DNA from: Clostridiales bacterium UBA8960
Lineage (GTDB): Bacteria; Bacillota; Clostridia; Peptostreptococcales; Acidaminobacteraceae
Length of the DNA stretch: 6,806 nucleotides
Reading direction: 5' to 3'
Assembly (NCBI GenBank): GCA_003482695.1
Contig: DMYC01000006.1
Location: 1 to 6,806, forward strand
Under the pieces are notes generated by a model. The model was not told the origin of the DNA. It was given only the letters and a program-made list of their open reading frames with translations, and searched no databases. The position numbers were made by a program, and so were the translations under genes. Below, piece after piece: positions 1 through 5,613 of this stretch; the stretch's first letter is position 1; each line of letters begins with the position of its first letter.

Positions 1-860
1 GCGTATGCGCTAAAGCTGAACATCGGCCCCGGAAGCCCTTGCACAAGTCCATATCCCGTCAAGAACTCCGAGTTCGTCATATACGCATTGACTTCAACAA
101 GTTCACTGTACATGACGGGAACCACCACTTGACCCCCACCGAATACGAGGTACCCATACCTATAAAAACTTTCAAAGAGGTGAATCAATCTTTCATCAAA
201 GATAAAAATAAGTGCAAGACTTCCAAAAGCAAATATCGAAAAGGCAATTATATAAATCCATGGCGGATTAAGTTTGACTCGATTCCACAAATTCTTCTCG
301 CTTGACATGATCACACTGACAAAGCCACCTATTACCAAGACCGAAGGAAACACCCACGGTTCTCGAACAAGATAAGTCGAGACGGCGCCAAATAGCAAAA
401 GCAAAAAGGTCATTTTATCCGTCGCGACTTTCTTACTGATGTTGACTGCCGCAACGACGATAAACCCAACAGCCATCGGACCGATTAGGCGAAGTCCCTC
501 TTGAGATAAATTCAACTTTTCAAGAAATACATACATAAATGATAGTATCGTCATGAACGTTAAAACTGGTAAAGCCCAAACCATCATCGTTAAGAATGCC
601 AACAATGGCCCCCCGATCTTGTACCCTATGGAGACGATCGTCTGAGTGCTTGAAGGCCCAGGTAAAATGCTACAAAGTGCAATAAGTTCAACGAGTTCTT
701 CTTCATTCAGGTATTTTTTTTTCGTCACCATTTGATCTGTGAAGACGCCATAATGCGCTTCTGGCCCTCCATATGCACCAAGTGAGCAGATAAACACATC
801 TTTAAGGAATGTGCGCCACTTTGTGTGTTTGTGTTCGTCCACTGTTTTTGTCGTATCCAT
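1..860 (-). CDS. chrA: Chromate transporter ChrA (CHR family), C-terminus cut by window edge
   Basis: Integral membrane protein of the CHR family, whose characterised members export chromate across the cytoplasmic membrane. 286 residues are visible. Both halves of a long-form, two-domain transporter can be seen. The first half has GGPEAHYG at about residues 31-38 and LPGPSS at about 66-71. The second half has FGGGQVVVPV at about 240-249 and GLVQGLPGP at about 271-279. Several hydrophobic segments lie between them. Long-form members are around 400 residues, so roughly the last quarter is missing beyond the left edge; no frameshift is seen. The ATG at 860 is preceded by GAGAGGG at good spacing. 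The gene is divergent from a padR regulator, an arrangement reported for chromate-resistance loci in some Bacillota (ChrI-type PadR). Actual substrate specificity (chromate, sulfate-like anions or other) is inferred from family only. Confidence 0.93.
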   Translation of the reverse strand, partial: MDTTKTVDEHKHTKWRTFLKDVFICSLGAYGGPEAHYGVFTDQMVTKKKYLNEEELVELIALCSILPGPSSTQTIVSIGYKIGGPLLAFLTMMVWALPVLTFMTILSFMYVFLEKLNLSQEGLRLIGPMAVGFIVVAAVNISKKVATDKMTFLLLLFGAVSTYLVREPWVFPSVLVIGGFVSVIMSSEKNLWNRVKLNPPWIYIIAFSIFAFGSLALIFIFDERLIHLFESFYRYGYLVFGGGQVVVPVMYSELVEVNAYMTNSEFLTGYGLVQGLPGPMFSFSAY

Positions 861-882
861 ATAAAACCCTCTCTTTTTTGAC

Positions 883-911
883 TTGAAAATAAAAAATAGG
901 AATGCTATACT
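883..911 (+). promoter_or_regulatory. Promoter of padR
   Basis: A -35 box TTGAAA at 883-888 and a -10 box TATACT at 906-911 are separated by exactly 17 bp. The -10 is extended (TGC directly before TATACT). Transcription would start near 918 and run through the ATATC repeat cluster into padR. The match to sigma-A consensus is good; the start site is inferred. Confidence 0.75.
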
Positions 912-912
912 A

Positions 913-954
913 ATATCAATAGTAGATATCTACATCTGATATCGAGTTTCGATA
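913..954. promoter_or_regulatory. Likely PadR operator: three ATATC repeats at 13-bp spacing plus palindromes
   Basis: ATATC occurs at 913-917, 926-930 and 939-943, i.e. with an exact 13-bp period. The middle copy lies in a perfect 12-bp palindrome (GTAGATATCTAC, 922-933). The right copy overlaps a second inverted repeat, TATCGA (940-945) and TCGATA (949-954). The cluster sits downstream of the -10 boxes of both facing promoters, where a bound repressor would block both. Assignment to the adjacent PadR protein is inference from position and symmetry. Confidence 0.5.
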
Positions 955-959
955 CATAA

Positions 960-988
960 ATTATATAAGAGGAGTGTCCATTATGCAA
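960..988 (-). promoter_or_regulatory. Candidate promoter of chrA
   Basis: On the minus strand, TTGCAT (983-988) and TATAAT (960-965) are separated by exactly 17 bp. Transcription would begin near 953, giving chrA a leader of about 90 nt containing the repeat cluster at 913-954. The -35 box covers the padR start codon, so the two transcripts overlap. No better minus-strand promoter is apparent closer to chrA. Confidence 0.5.
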
Positions 989-1288
989 GAGCAAATTTTA
1001 AGAAAGTTTTTTTTAGGTTTTATTCAAATACACATACTGCATCATGCAAAAAAAGAGCCTTTTTATGGCTCATGGATGATAGAAGAACTCGAAGAACACG
1101 GTTATGACATGAGTCCAGGAACGCTTTATCCGCTACTACACAGCATGGCGTCCAAAGGCCTTTTAGTCAAAGAAGATCGGACGGTGGACGGTAAAATCAG
1201 AAAGTATTATGGGATTACACCTTTAGGTGAGGAGATTCTCATTGAGGCCAAAAAAAAGGCTTATGAACTCTTTAAAGAGATCAAGTAG
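983..1288 (+). CDS. PadR-family transcriptional regulator (short form)
   Basis: A 101-residue winged-helix DNA-binding protein of the PadR family. The hallmark region is clear: FYGSWMIEELEEHG (about residues 27-40), SPGTLYPLLHSMASKGLL (44-61), then the wing with KIRKYYGITPLGEE (71-84). It lacks the long C-terminal domain of VirR/AphA-type members, so it belongs to the short PadR group that dimerises through a C-terminal helix. The ATG at 983 is chosen because GAGGAG ends 8-9 nt upstream; a GTG at 974 in the same frame would overlap that ribosome binding site. The gene is divergent from chrA and probably represses chrA and itself through the repeat cluster between them, being released by an effector that may be chromate. 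The last point is inference. Confidence 0.9.
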   Translation: MQEQILRKFFLGFIQIHILHHAKKEPFYGSWMIEELEEHGYDMSPGTLYPLLHSMASKGLLVKEDRTVDGKIRKYYGITPLGEEILIEAKKKAYELFKEIK

Positions 1289-1301
1289 CCTTAATTTCAT
1301 C

Positions 1302-1640
1302 TTATTCCCAAGACGCCCATACGTCTGGCTCATAGCCAACTGTTGCCTTTTGTCCATTTCTTACGACAGACGTTTTGATGAGTTTTGGATACGCCATCAA
1401 GATTTCTTGAATCAGGTTTGGCGTCGTGATGCGATCTAGATTTTTTTCTTTATAAAGCGGACTCGATGCATCAATCATATTTTTAAGTCCTACCGCTCTT
1501 GACACACTCTCAAGTTCGCCTTTGCTCATGCCTTTGCTGATCAAATCGATGGATTGATATTTGATGCGTCTTTCTTTAAAATAACGCTCGGCTTTTTGTG
1601 TGTCAAAACACTTTTTCTTACCAAATATTTGTATGTTCAT
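1302..1640 (-). CDS. ArsC/Spx-family thioredoxin-fold protein (arsenate reductase-like)
   Basis: A 112-residue protein of the ArsC/YffB/Spx superfamily. It starts with the beta strand NIQIFG, followed by the N-terminal active-site-like Cys11 in KKKCFDTQKAERYF. It ends with the family's C-terminal VVRNGQKATVGYEPDVW (about residues 92-108). Length is typical. The second CxxC cysteine of Spx is absent (CFDT), so it is not a canonical redox-switch Spx. At the place where classical ArsC has a K-R-P-I segment this protein has KTSV, so true arsenate reductase activity is uncertain. Proteins of this kind are widely annotated as 'arsenate reductase family' in clostridia without a proven role. The ATG at 1640 is preceded by AAAGGAT; an in-frame TTG at 1658 lies too close to that site. 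The gene is convergent with padR, with 13 bp between stop codons and no clear terminator hairpin. Confidence 0.85.
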   Translation of the reverse strand: MNIQIFGKKKCFDTQKAERYFKERRIKYQSIDLISKGMSKGELESVSRAVGLKNMIDASSPLYKEKNLDRITTPNLIQEILMAYPKLIKTSVVRNGQKATVGYEPDVWASWE

Positions 1641-1672
1641 CTTTTGAGATCCTTTCAAAAATACTTTGATTC

Positions 1673-1681
1673 ATTATATCA
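1673..1681 (-). promoter_or_regulatory. Extended -10 promoter of the arsC-like gene
   Basis: Minus strand TGATATAAT: a perfect TATAAT (1673-1678) with the extended TGn element. A poor -35-like TTAACG lies at 1699-1704, 20 bp away, so the extended -10 probably carries the promoter. Transcription would start near 1666, giving a leader of about 25 nt. Confidence 0.6.
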
Positions 1682-1770
1682 TAAGATGTTTTTATATTCG
1701 TTAACACTTTCTTTTCATTTCATAACATTCTGTTGATTTGGTGTTAACAATTATTTACTATACTGAATAC

Positions 1771-1851
1771 ATCCCCCAAAGATAAAGCTCATTTATTTAA
1801 CTCCCCCAAAATGAAGGACCGGTAGATTTCTACCGGTCTTTTCGCTTTTTT
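1771..1851 (+). ncRNA. Candidate small RNA with two C-rich TCCCCCAAA motifs
   Basis: A -10-like TATACT (1759-1764) on the plus strand is followed by about 80 nt ending in a strong intrinsic terminator, with no plausible protein gene between. The segment contains an exact 9-nt direct repeat, TCCCCCAAA, at 1772-1780 and 1802-1810 (30 nt apart), both in AT-rich and probably unpaired sequence. C-rich single-stranded motifs are used by some Gram-positive small RNAs to pair with G-rich ribosome binding sites; applying that here is inference. The -35 is weak (TTGATT at 1733-1738, with a long 20-bp spacer), which limits confidence. Confidence 0.35.
1814..1851 (+). terminator. Intrinsic terminator, plus-strand orientation
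   Basis: GACCGGTAG (1817-1825) and CTACCGGTC (1830-1838) form a perfect 9-bp GC-rich stem with an ATTT loop, extendable by G-U and A-U pairs to 12 bp. It is followed by TTTT-CGC-TTTTTT. On the minus strand the stem is followed only by CTTCATTTT, so it would be a weaker terminator for the PAS/chemoreceptor operon that ends at 1861. It may act in both directions, but the U-tract points to plus-strand transcripts. Confidence 0.8.
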
Positions 1852-1860
1852 CTTAACACG

Positions 1861-2835
1861 TTATATTTCCACCTGGAAATGTGCATTGGGATTTAAGTTT
1901 TCCAGTGTTGACAATAGTTTGAAATACTCGACATGCAACTGATTGGTTGATTGTCTGTGGACATCCACGCCTGATTTCACCAACAGCGATTTATAGGTGA
2001 AAAATGCGTATGATTCAAAAGTGATTTGCTTCTCAAAGGCTTCAAGTTCACTTTTAAGCATCAATAGCCTTTTCTGAAGCATCTCATCATTCTTAGATGG
2101 AATGAAAATTAAATACTGATTCGCATCATAACGACCTACAATCTCTTTTTTATCCACTTTTCTAATCAACATTTGGTGGTAAGATTCAAGTTGTTTGTTA
2201 AGCCAAAGTCTTTCGAAGGTTCCGCGCTCTTTTGACGATACGCCGCACGTGACTAAAAAAAGACCAAAACACGCACCTTTATCGATGTTTTTTTCTAAAA
2301 AGTTGAGCACATTTTCATGAAAATTGCCTTTTGATATTAAAATCTCATCTTCAAGTGCAGATTGGTTTAGGTATTTGTCCACTTTATAATCCATCATGGC
2401 TGATAAATCTGTAATCGAGACCCATACATAGTCTTTCGAATCCAGTAAAATCGGTGTGAACGTCATACTGAACCAATGTGTCTTTTTCACATTTTCACCT
2501 ACAAAGGTTTTAATGACTTGAACATTTTCTACGATCTGTTTATCCGTTTGTGCCTTTAAAGCACTGGACCTAATCGAGCAGTTGCCACACTGTTTTATCG
2601 ATCCGCATGGTGCATCCTCATGGTATGCGTTTTCGCATTTGAAAATATTGCCGAATTGACGTTCTGTTTCATCAAAATCGCCACTAAAATAGGAACTGAC
2701 TTTTTTATTGAGGTAAACGACCTTTAAACCGCCATCAAGGAGCAAATTCCCTATTGGGTTCACGTCTAGGAAAGTCACAAGGGCATCAAATGCGTGTTCG
2801 TGTTTTAGTGTTTCAATAAATACGTCACTTTTCAT
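1861..2835 (-). CDS. PAS-domain protein with Cys cluster and degenerate C-terminal GGDEF-like domain
   Basis: Cytoplasmic signalling protein of 324 residues with no membrane segment or signal peptide. The N-terminal part (about residues 15-150) reads as a PAS domain: NPIGNLLLDGGLKVVYLN at its start and VSITDLS at its end. It carries four cysteines at about 67, 77, 83 and 86 (CGxxxxCxxC pattern), seen in a subgroup of PAS sensors and suited to metal or redox sensing. The C-terminal part (about 165-300) aligns by eye with a diguanylate cyclase fold: GLFLVTCGV for the first strand region, and GRYDANQYLIFIP where cyclases have RxGGDEFxxxxP. The signature is DANQY (237-241), with both glycines and the catalytic acidic residues lost, so catalysis is very unlikely. 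It could bind a nucleotide or only a partner protein. The ATG at 2835 is used because AAAGAAAG lies 9 nt upstream; TTG at 2844 abuts it. The gene starts 33 bp after the chemoreceptor stop on the same strand, so the two are probably co-transcribed. Confidence 0.75.
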   Translation of the reverse strand: MKSDVFIETLKHEHAFDALVTFLDVNPIGNLLLDGGLKVVYLNKKVSSYFSGDFDETERQFGNIFKCENAYHEDAPCGSIKQCGNCSIRSSALKAQTDKQIVENVQVIKTFVGENVKKTHWFSMTFTPILLDSKDYVWVSITDLSAMMDYKVDKYLNQSALEDEILISKGNFHENVLNFLEKNIDKGACFGLFLVTCGVSSKERGTFERLWLNKQLESYHQMLIRKVDKKEIVGRYDANQYLIFIPSKNDEMLQKRLLMLKSELEAFEKQITFESYAFFTYKSLLVKSGVDVHRQSTNQLHVEYFKLLSTLENLNPNAHFQVEI

Positions 2836-2868
2836 ATCTACCAACTTTCTTTATGTTGACACAAGCAT

Positions 2869-4293
2869 TTACGTCGAGAATTTTAAAGTGATGTTTTGAA
2901 GGTTGACGGCGAGCTCTGATAACCCTTCACTTGCTGATGCCAGATTTTCAATAGACGACATTTGTTCTTCCATCGATGCCGATACTTCCTGCGTAGCCGC
3001 TGAATTTTCTTCAGCGATTGCCGCGAGATTTTGTAGCGCATCAAGTATTTCGGATTTGATTTCGTCCATTTCTTGACTTGAACTGTTTAGTCCCCTAACA
3101 GCGGCTTCAGCGCTTTTCATCGCCTCAGAGATTTCAAGGTATTTTGAACGCGTTTGCTGTACGCTCATATTTTGAGTTTTCATGATTTCCAAAACTTTTT
3201 CTATTACTTTTACAGATTCATTTGAGTTTGCCTGAAGGTCTTTTACGACGCCATCGATGGTTTTAGTAGAGGCCGTTGATTGCTCAGCCAGCTTTCTAAT
3301 CTCTTCAGCGACAACCGCAAAGCCTCTTCCTTGTTCGCCCGCTCTTGCCGCTTCAATCGCCGCATTCAGTGCGAGTAAATTCGTTTGGTCGGCGATCGCT
3401 GCGATCACTTGGCTCGCTGATTCGATGCGTTGAGACGAGGCATGTGTCATCAAAATGCCCTTATGAACCGTTTCTGATGCGGTACTGCTTTCTTCTGCGA
3501 TCATATTGAGTTTTTCTATTTCGATAAGTCCCTCGTTGACAAGTGCACTCACTCGATCAGACGCCACATTGAGTTTTTTCAGTTCCCCTTGATCCTTCTC
3601 TATGCTCTTGCCTAAAACGATGCCTTGTTCGGTTCCAGCTTCGGTGCTTCTCGCCTGGTTTGATGCGCCATGCGCAATTTCATCGATGGCTTTTGCAACA
3701 TCTTCAGTGATTACAGCGGACTGCTGTGACGATGCGGTGAGTTCTTCGGATGAAGAGGTTAAATGCTCAGCCGAATTCTTGATTTCAATAATAATACTTC
3801 TCAGACTGTTGATGAGGCTCTGAAGCGATACGGCCAAACTGCCGATTTCATCTTTTCTGTTTCTGAACTGTTCTGGAACGTCCTTGCTTAAGTCAAGGTT
3901 CGCAACGGTTTCAGCTTGATGTTTGATCCCTATAATCGGTTTTGCCATGTTTGTTCCAACAAAATAAACGACGGCGATGCTTACTAAAAGGATCATCAGC
4001 GTCATCATGTAAAGGCTCATCCGAATCTTCGGTATACTGTGAAGCACTTCTGCCTCGTTCGCTGTGATGACAAGTGTCCAGTGGCTTCCTGTAATAGGCT
4101 GATAAGCCGCAACCAGCTTATTGTTATTGTACGTATATTGATTAATCCCGGACTTTTCTTCGAGAATGCGCTTAAAGAGTTTCGCAACATCTAATAGTGC
4201 AGGATCCGTTTCAGCCTGAACGATGGGATTGAGCTGATTCTTTACGCGCTCTCTATCCTTATGCGCCACAACCATACCGTCTCCATTGATCAT
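2869..4293 (-). CDS. Chemoreceptor 3' fragment: Cache remainder, TM2, HAMP and MA signalling domain
   Basis: This piece opens at the first ATG after the internal stop and encodes 474 residues. It contains the membrane-proximal Cache part ([13 protein letters not shown]...), a membrane helix at about residues 92-114, HAMP to about 167, and a long coiled-coil signalling domain. The CheA/CheW-contacting tip ([20 protein letters not shown] onward, about 300-335) is intact and highly conserved. Near the end is [17 protein letters not shown], a typical methylation-type segment. The C-terminus (LKFST) has no CheR-tethering pentapeptide. No convincing ribosome binding site precedes the ATG at 4293 (only AGG within TTCAGGTTATG). 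Independent translation is therefore doubtful, and the product would lack half its sensor. Confidence 0.6.
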   Translation of the reverse strand: MINGDGMVVAHKDRERVKNQLNPIVQAETDPALLDVAKLFKRILEEKSGINQYTYNNNKLVAAYQPITGSHWTLVITANEAEVLHSIPKIRMSLYMMTLMILLVSIAVVYFVGTNMAKPIIGIKHQAETVANLDLSKDVPEQFRNRKDEIGSLAVSLQSLINSLRSIIIEIKNSAEHLTSSSEELTASSQQSAVITEDVAKAIDEIAHGASNQARSTEAGTEQGIVLGKSIEKDQGELKKLNVASDRVSALVNEGLIEIEKLNMIAEESSTASETVHKGILMTHASSQRIESASQVIAAIADQTNLLALNAAIEAARAGEQGRGFAVVAEEIRKLAEQSTASTKTIDGVVKDLQANSNESVKVIEKVLEIMKTQNMSVQQTRSKYLEISEAMKSAEAAVRGLNSSSQEMDEIKSEILDALQNLAAIAEENSAATQEVSASMEEQMSSIENLASASEGLSELAVNLQNITLKFST

Positions 4294-4410
4294 GTATGCA
4301 TAACCTGAAGCGCCATACCCTAAACTGTCTGTAATATCGGAAAGAACGTAGCCATCACGCCTTGCGATTAAAACACCTACAACTTTTGACCCGTTAAAAA
4401 TAGGCGTCGC

Positions 4411-4857
4411 TTAGACGATTTCAGGGTTGCTCGTCAATCTGCTGATCACGACATCTGATACGTTGGTTGTTCCTTCAAGTGCCGTTTTAAAATAGGCACG
4501 GTCCACAACATTGGCCTCAGCACCGTCGTTAAACTTAGCATTTCCCTCTAAATCCACGACTGCAAAAGACAAAAATTCTGTTCGATTCATCTGATTGTTG
4601 AGTATCGTCCTTTGGACATTCCAATCCATCGATTCCATGTCGGCGCGTCTTGCAATCATTTCTAGCGCAACCATCTGCTTTTCGATACGTGTCGTCGTCG
4701 TGAGTGCTGCCTCGGCAGCCAAACGGTCCATTCCTGATATCGCTTCACTTTCAATTGCATCAGATGCTTGAAAGAGTGCAACCGCGCTCATACTAACAAG
4801 AGCTAGCGCAATCAATATCGAGAAATATGTAATCAATCTCATCCTAATACTTTTCAT
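4411..4857 (-). CDS. Chemoreceptor 5' fragment: membrane anchor plus first half of Cache sensor
   Basis: The product of the current start is 148 residues. It has a short basic N-terminus (MKSIRMRL), one hydrophobic helix (about 8-28) and the long helix of a Cache sensor (AIESEAISGMDRLAAEAALTTTTRIEKQ region). The membrane-distal subdomain starts with NRTEFLSFAVVDLEGNAKFND and DRAYFKTALEG, typical of ligand-binding dCache_1 receptors. It stops within that domain, so the peptide would be a membrane-anchored half sensor with no signalling part. It is listed separately because this is what would be translated if the stop is genuine. Confidence 0.6.
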   Translation of the reverse strand: MKSIRMRLITYFSILIALALVSMSAVALFQASDAIESEAISGMDRLAAEAALTTTTRIEKQMVALEMIARRADMESMDWNVQRTILNNQMNRTEFLSFAVVDLEGNAKFNDGAEANVVDRAYFKTALEGTTNVSDVVISRLTSNPEIV

Positions 4858-4871
4858 AGTCCCTCCTAAAC

Positions 4872-4917
4872 AAAAAATAAAAACCAATCCCACTGTTTTT
4901 GCAGCAAGATTGGTTTT
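4872..4917 (-). terminator. Intrinsic terminator inside the chemoreceptor 5' leader
   Basis: On the minus strand the 5' arm AAAACCAATCTTGCTG (4917-4902), loop CAAAAA and 3' arm CAGTGGGATTGGTTTT (4895-4880) form a 16-bp stem with three G-U pairs. A U-rich tail follows (TATTTTTTG). It lies between the promoter and the AGGAGGG ribosome binding site at 4861-4867, so it can only serve to attenuate the gene downstream. The other strand has no U-tract after the stem, which fixes the direction. Confidence 0.85.
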
Positions 4918-4972
4918 ACGCCAAGCCTTAAATAATTCTCATTGTCCAACCAAATATTCAATTCGTAAGCAC
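4880..4972 (-). promoter_or_regulatory. Candidate attenuator or riboswitch leader of the chemoreceptor operon
   Basis: From the predicted start near 4972 the RNA carries GGTTGGAC (4951-4944), 26 nt, then the terminator arm. Two alternative pairings are visible. GGUUGG can pair with CCAAUC of the terminator 5' arm (or UUGGUU with AACCAA), which would prevent the terminator. UUACG (4968-4964) can pair with CGUAA (4920-4916) at the edge of the arm, closing the leader like the base stem of an aptamer. A 7-bp stem TCATTGT/ACAATGA is also possible but would start before the predicted transcript start. GGTTGGAC, the 26-nt spacing and the arm sequence recur in front of the GGDEF-EAL gene. The ligand or protein sensed is unknown. 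Confidence 0.6.
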
Positions 4973-4978
4973 AATGAC

Positions 4979-5008
4979 ATCATACATCATTAACGATAGT
5001 TAAATCAA
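4979..5008 (-). promoter_or_regulatory. Promoter of the chemoreceptor operon
   Basis: Minus-strand TTGATT (5003-5008) and TATGAT (4979-4984) are separated by 18 bp. Transcription would start near 4972, about 20 nt before the GGTTGGAC box. That is close to the corresponding distance at the GGDEF-EAL gene, which supports the assignment. Confidence 0.55.
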
Positions 5009-5033
5009 TAACAATTTCACTTTTTATTGTTAT
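5008..5033. repeat. 8-bp inverted repeat next to the chemoreceptor -35 box
   Basis: ATAACAAT (5008-5015) and ATTGTTAT (5026-5033) are perfect inverted copies with a 10-nt spacer. The left arm touches the -35 box of the minus-strand promoter. Neither strand has a U-tract after it, so a protein-binding site is more likely than a terminator. The rest of the gap up to 5130 shows only short AT-rich palindromic stretches (for example TGATT-GT-AATCA at 5054-5065) and no gene. Confidence 0.4.
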
Positions 5034-5131
5034 CCTTTTGTAACGGTTTACTGTGATTGTAATCAGCCCAATCTTCTAATCAAATTCTAATGATTCGTCA
5101 CGAAAGCGTTATGGTAAATTAAAAGAAATAA

Positions 5132-5140
5132 TGGTATAAT
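5132..5140 (+). promoter_or_regulatory. Extended -10 promoter of the DUF2294/MpsC-like gene
   Basis: TGGTATAAT gives a perfect TATAAT (5135-5140) with the extended TGn element. The -35 position has only TGGTAA (5112-5117), a weak match. The leader of about 70 nt contains a small AT-rich hairpin (TATCAG/CTGATA, 5154-5170) without a U-tract. Confidence 0.6.
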
Positions 5141-5216
5141 TTTACTAATTATTTATCAGCATTTCTGATATATGACTCGACATCTATAAGCATTATCTTA
5201 ATAAAGGCGGTATGAC

Positions 5217-5552
5217 ATGCAACTAACCAACGAGTTTAAGCGAAATGTCCTAAAAGCGACTACGGCCATCGTCAAAAAAAAGAATGGCAAAGGGCCTCAG
5301 AATATTTACATAAAAGTACATTCAGACGCGTTTCACATCGTCATTCAAGGGTTTAAGTCCGATTATGAAAACTATTTAATCAGTAGTTTTGGTGATGAAG
5401 CCATCCAAATCCTAAAAGGTCTTTATGACCGCGATGCTAAGTTCATGCATCAAGACTTCCTTGATCATCTGGAAGGAAATCATGATTTTGTTCTTAGCCA
5501 TGTCGTTTTAGATTTTGAGAATGACGTCTGTCAAGCGATCATAAAATTATAA
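5217..5552 (+). CDS. DUF2294 / MpsC-like small protein
   Basis: A 111-residue soluble protein resembling the DUF2294 family, now named MpsC after a component linked to a sodium-translocating, membrane-potential-generating system in staphylococci. The family-like features are an N-terminal helix, the GKGPQNI segment at residues 24-30 followed by a beta strand (YIKVHSDAFHIVIQG), a helical middle, and a closing strand pair (FVLSHVVLDFENDVCQAIIKL). Length fits the family (about 110-120). There is no membrane segment. The ATG at 5217 is preceded by AAAGGCGG at 7 nt; an ATG at 5212 is out of frame and closes quickly. The gene stands alone, with its own promoter, between the chemoreceptor operon and the GGDEF-EAL gene and without their shared leader. 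No terminator hairpin is evident after it. The biochemical role is not established; family assignment is by eye and moderately secure. Confidence 0.75.
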   Translation: MQLTNEFKRNVLKATTAIVKKKNGKGPQNIYIKVHSDAFHIVIQGFKSDYENYLISSFGDEAIQILKGLYDRDAKFMHQDFLDHLEGNHDFVLSHVVLDFENDVCQAIIKL

Positions 5553-5578
5553 CATTTCTTAATAAACAGATTTTTCTA

Positions 5579-5607
5579 TTGCTTGTAAAAAGAGGGCATT
5601 ATATAAT
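5579..5607 (+). promoter_or_regulatory. Promoter of the GGDEF-EAL gene
   Basis: TTGCTT (5579-5584) and a perfect TATAAT (5602-5607) are separated by 17 bp. Transcription would begin near 5614, giving a leader of about 117 nt that includes the attenuator-like hairpin. Confidence 0.7.
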
Positions 5608-5613
5608 CAGGAT

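Larger units (their letters stand above)
2869..4857 (-). pseudogene. Methyl-accepting chemotaxis protein interrupted by an in-frame TAA
   Basis: Read through, this is one continuous chemoreceptor of 662 codons. Its order is N-terminal membrane helix (about residues 8-28), extracytoplasmic double-Cache sensor (about 30-275), second membrane helix (280-302), HAMP (302-355) and a full cytoplasmic signalling domain. Codon 149 (4413-4411) is TAA. The frame does not change, and sequence on both sides is normal family sequence: ...SRLTSNPEIV before, [20 protein letters not shown] after. A single substitution would restore a sense codon. The start at 4857 has AGGAGGG at ideal spacing, so an upstream in-frame start at 4893, inside the terminator hairpin, is rejected. 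Upstream lies an attenuator-like leader; the PAS protein gene follows 33 bp downstream. The choice is between a true nonsense mutation, readthrough and a sequencing error; I cannot separate these. Confidence 0.85.

Noticed and set aside
39..305. Open frame of 88 codons on the plus strand
   Set aside because: It lies antisense to chrA, whose minus-strand reading has clear family motifs throughout. There is no ribosome binding site and composition is unlike a real protein.
1227..1439. Plus-strand frame overlapping the end of padR
   Set aside because: It is out of frame with padR, antisense to the arsC-like gene and shows no domain; a shadow.
1700..1748. GTTAACAC (1700-1707) and GTGTTAAC (1741-1748) as a long-loop inverted repeat or operator pair
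   Set aside because: The arms are short, AT-rich and 33 nt apart; this is expected often enough by chance in such sequence.
1751..1792. Minus-strand 13-codon ORF preceded by GGGGGAG at 8 nt, a possible leader peptide before the arsC-like gene
   Set aside because: The ribosome binding site is good, but the ORF lies about 90 nt upstream of the arsC-like promoter and no minus-strand promoter is evident for it. The G-runs are the complement of the repeated TCCCCCAAA motif, which the small-RNA reading explains as well.
3602..3823. Open frame of 73 codons on the plus strand
   Set aside because: It is the antisense shadow of the conserved chemoreceptor signalling domain.
4411..4413. Alternative genetic code (TAA read as an amino acid)
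   Set aside because: All other genes end normally, several at TAA, and nothing else in the window suggests reassignment.
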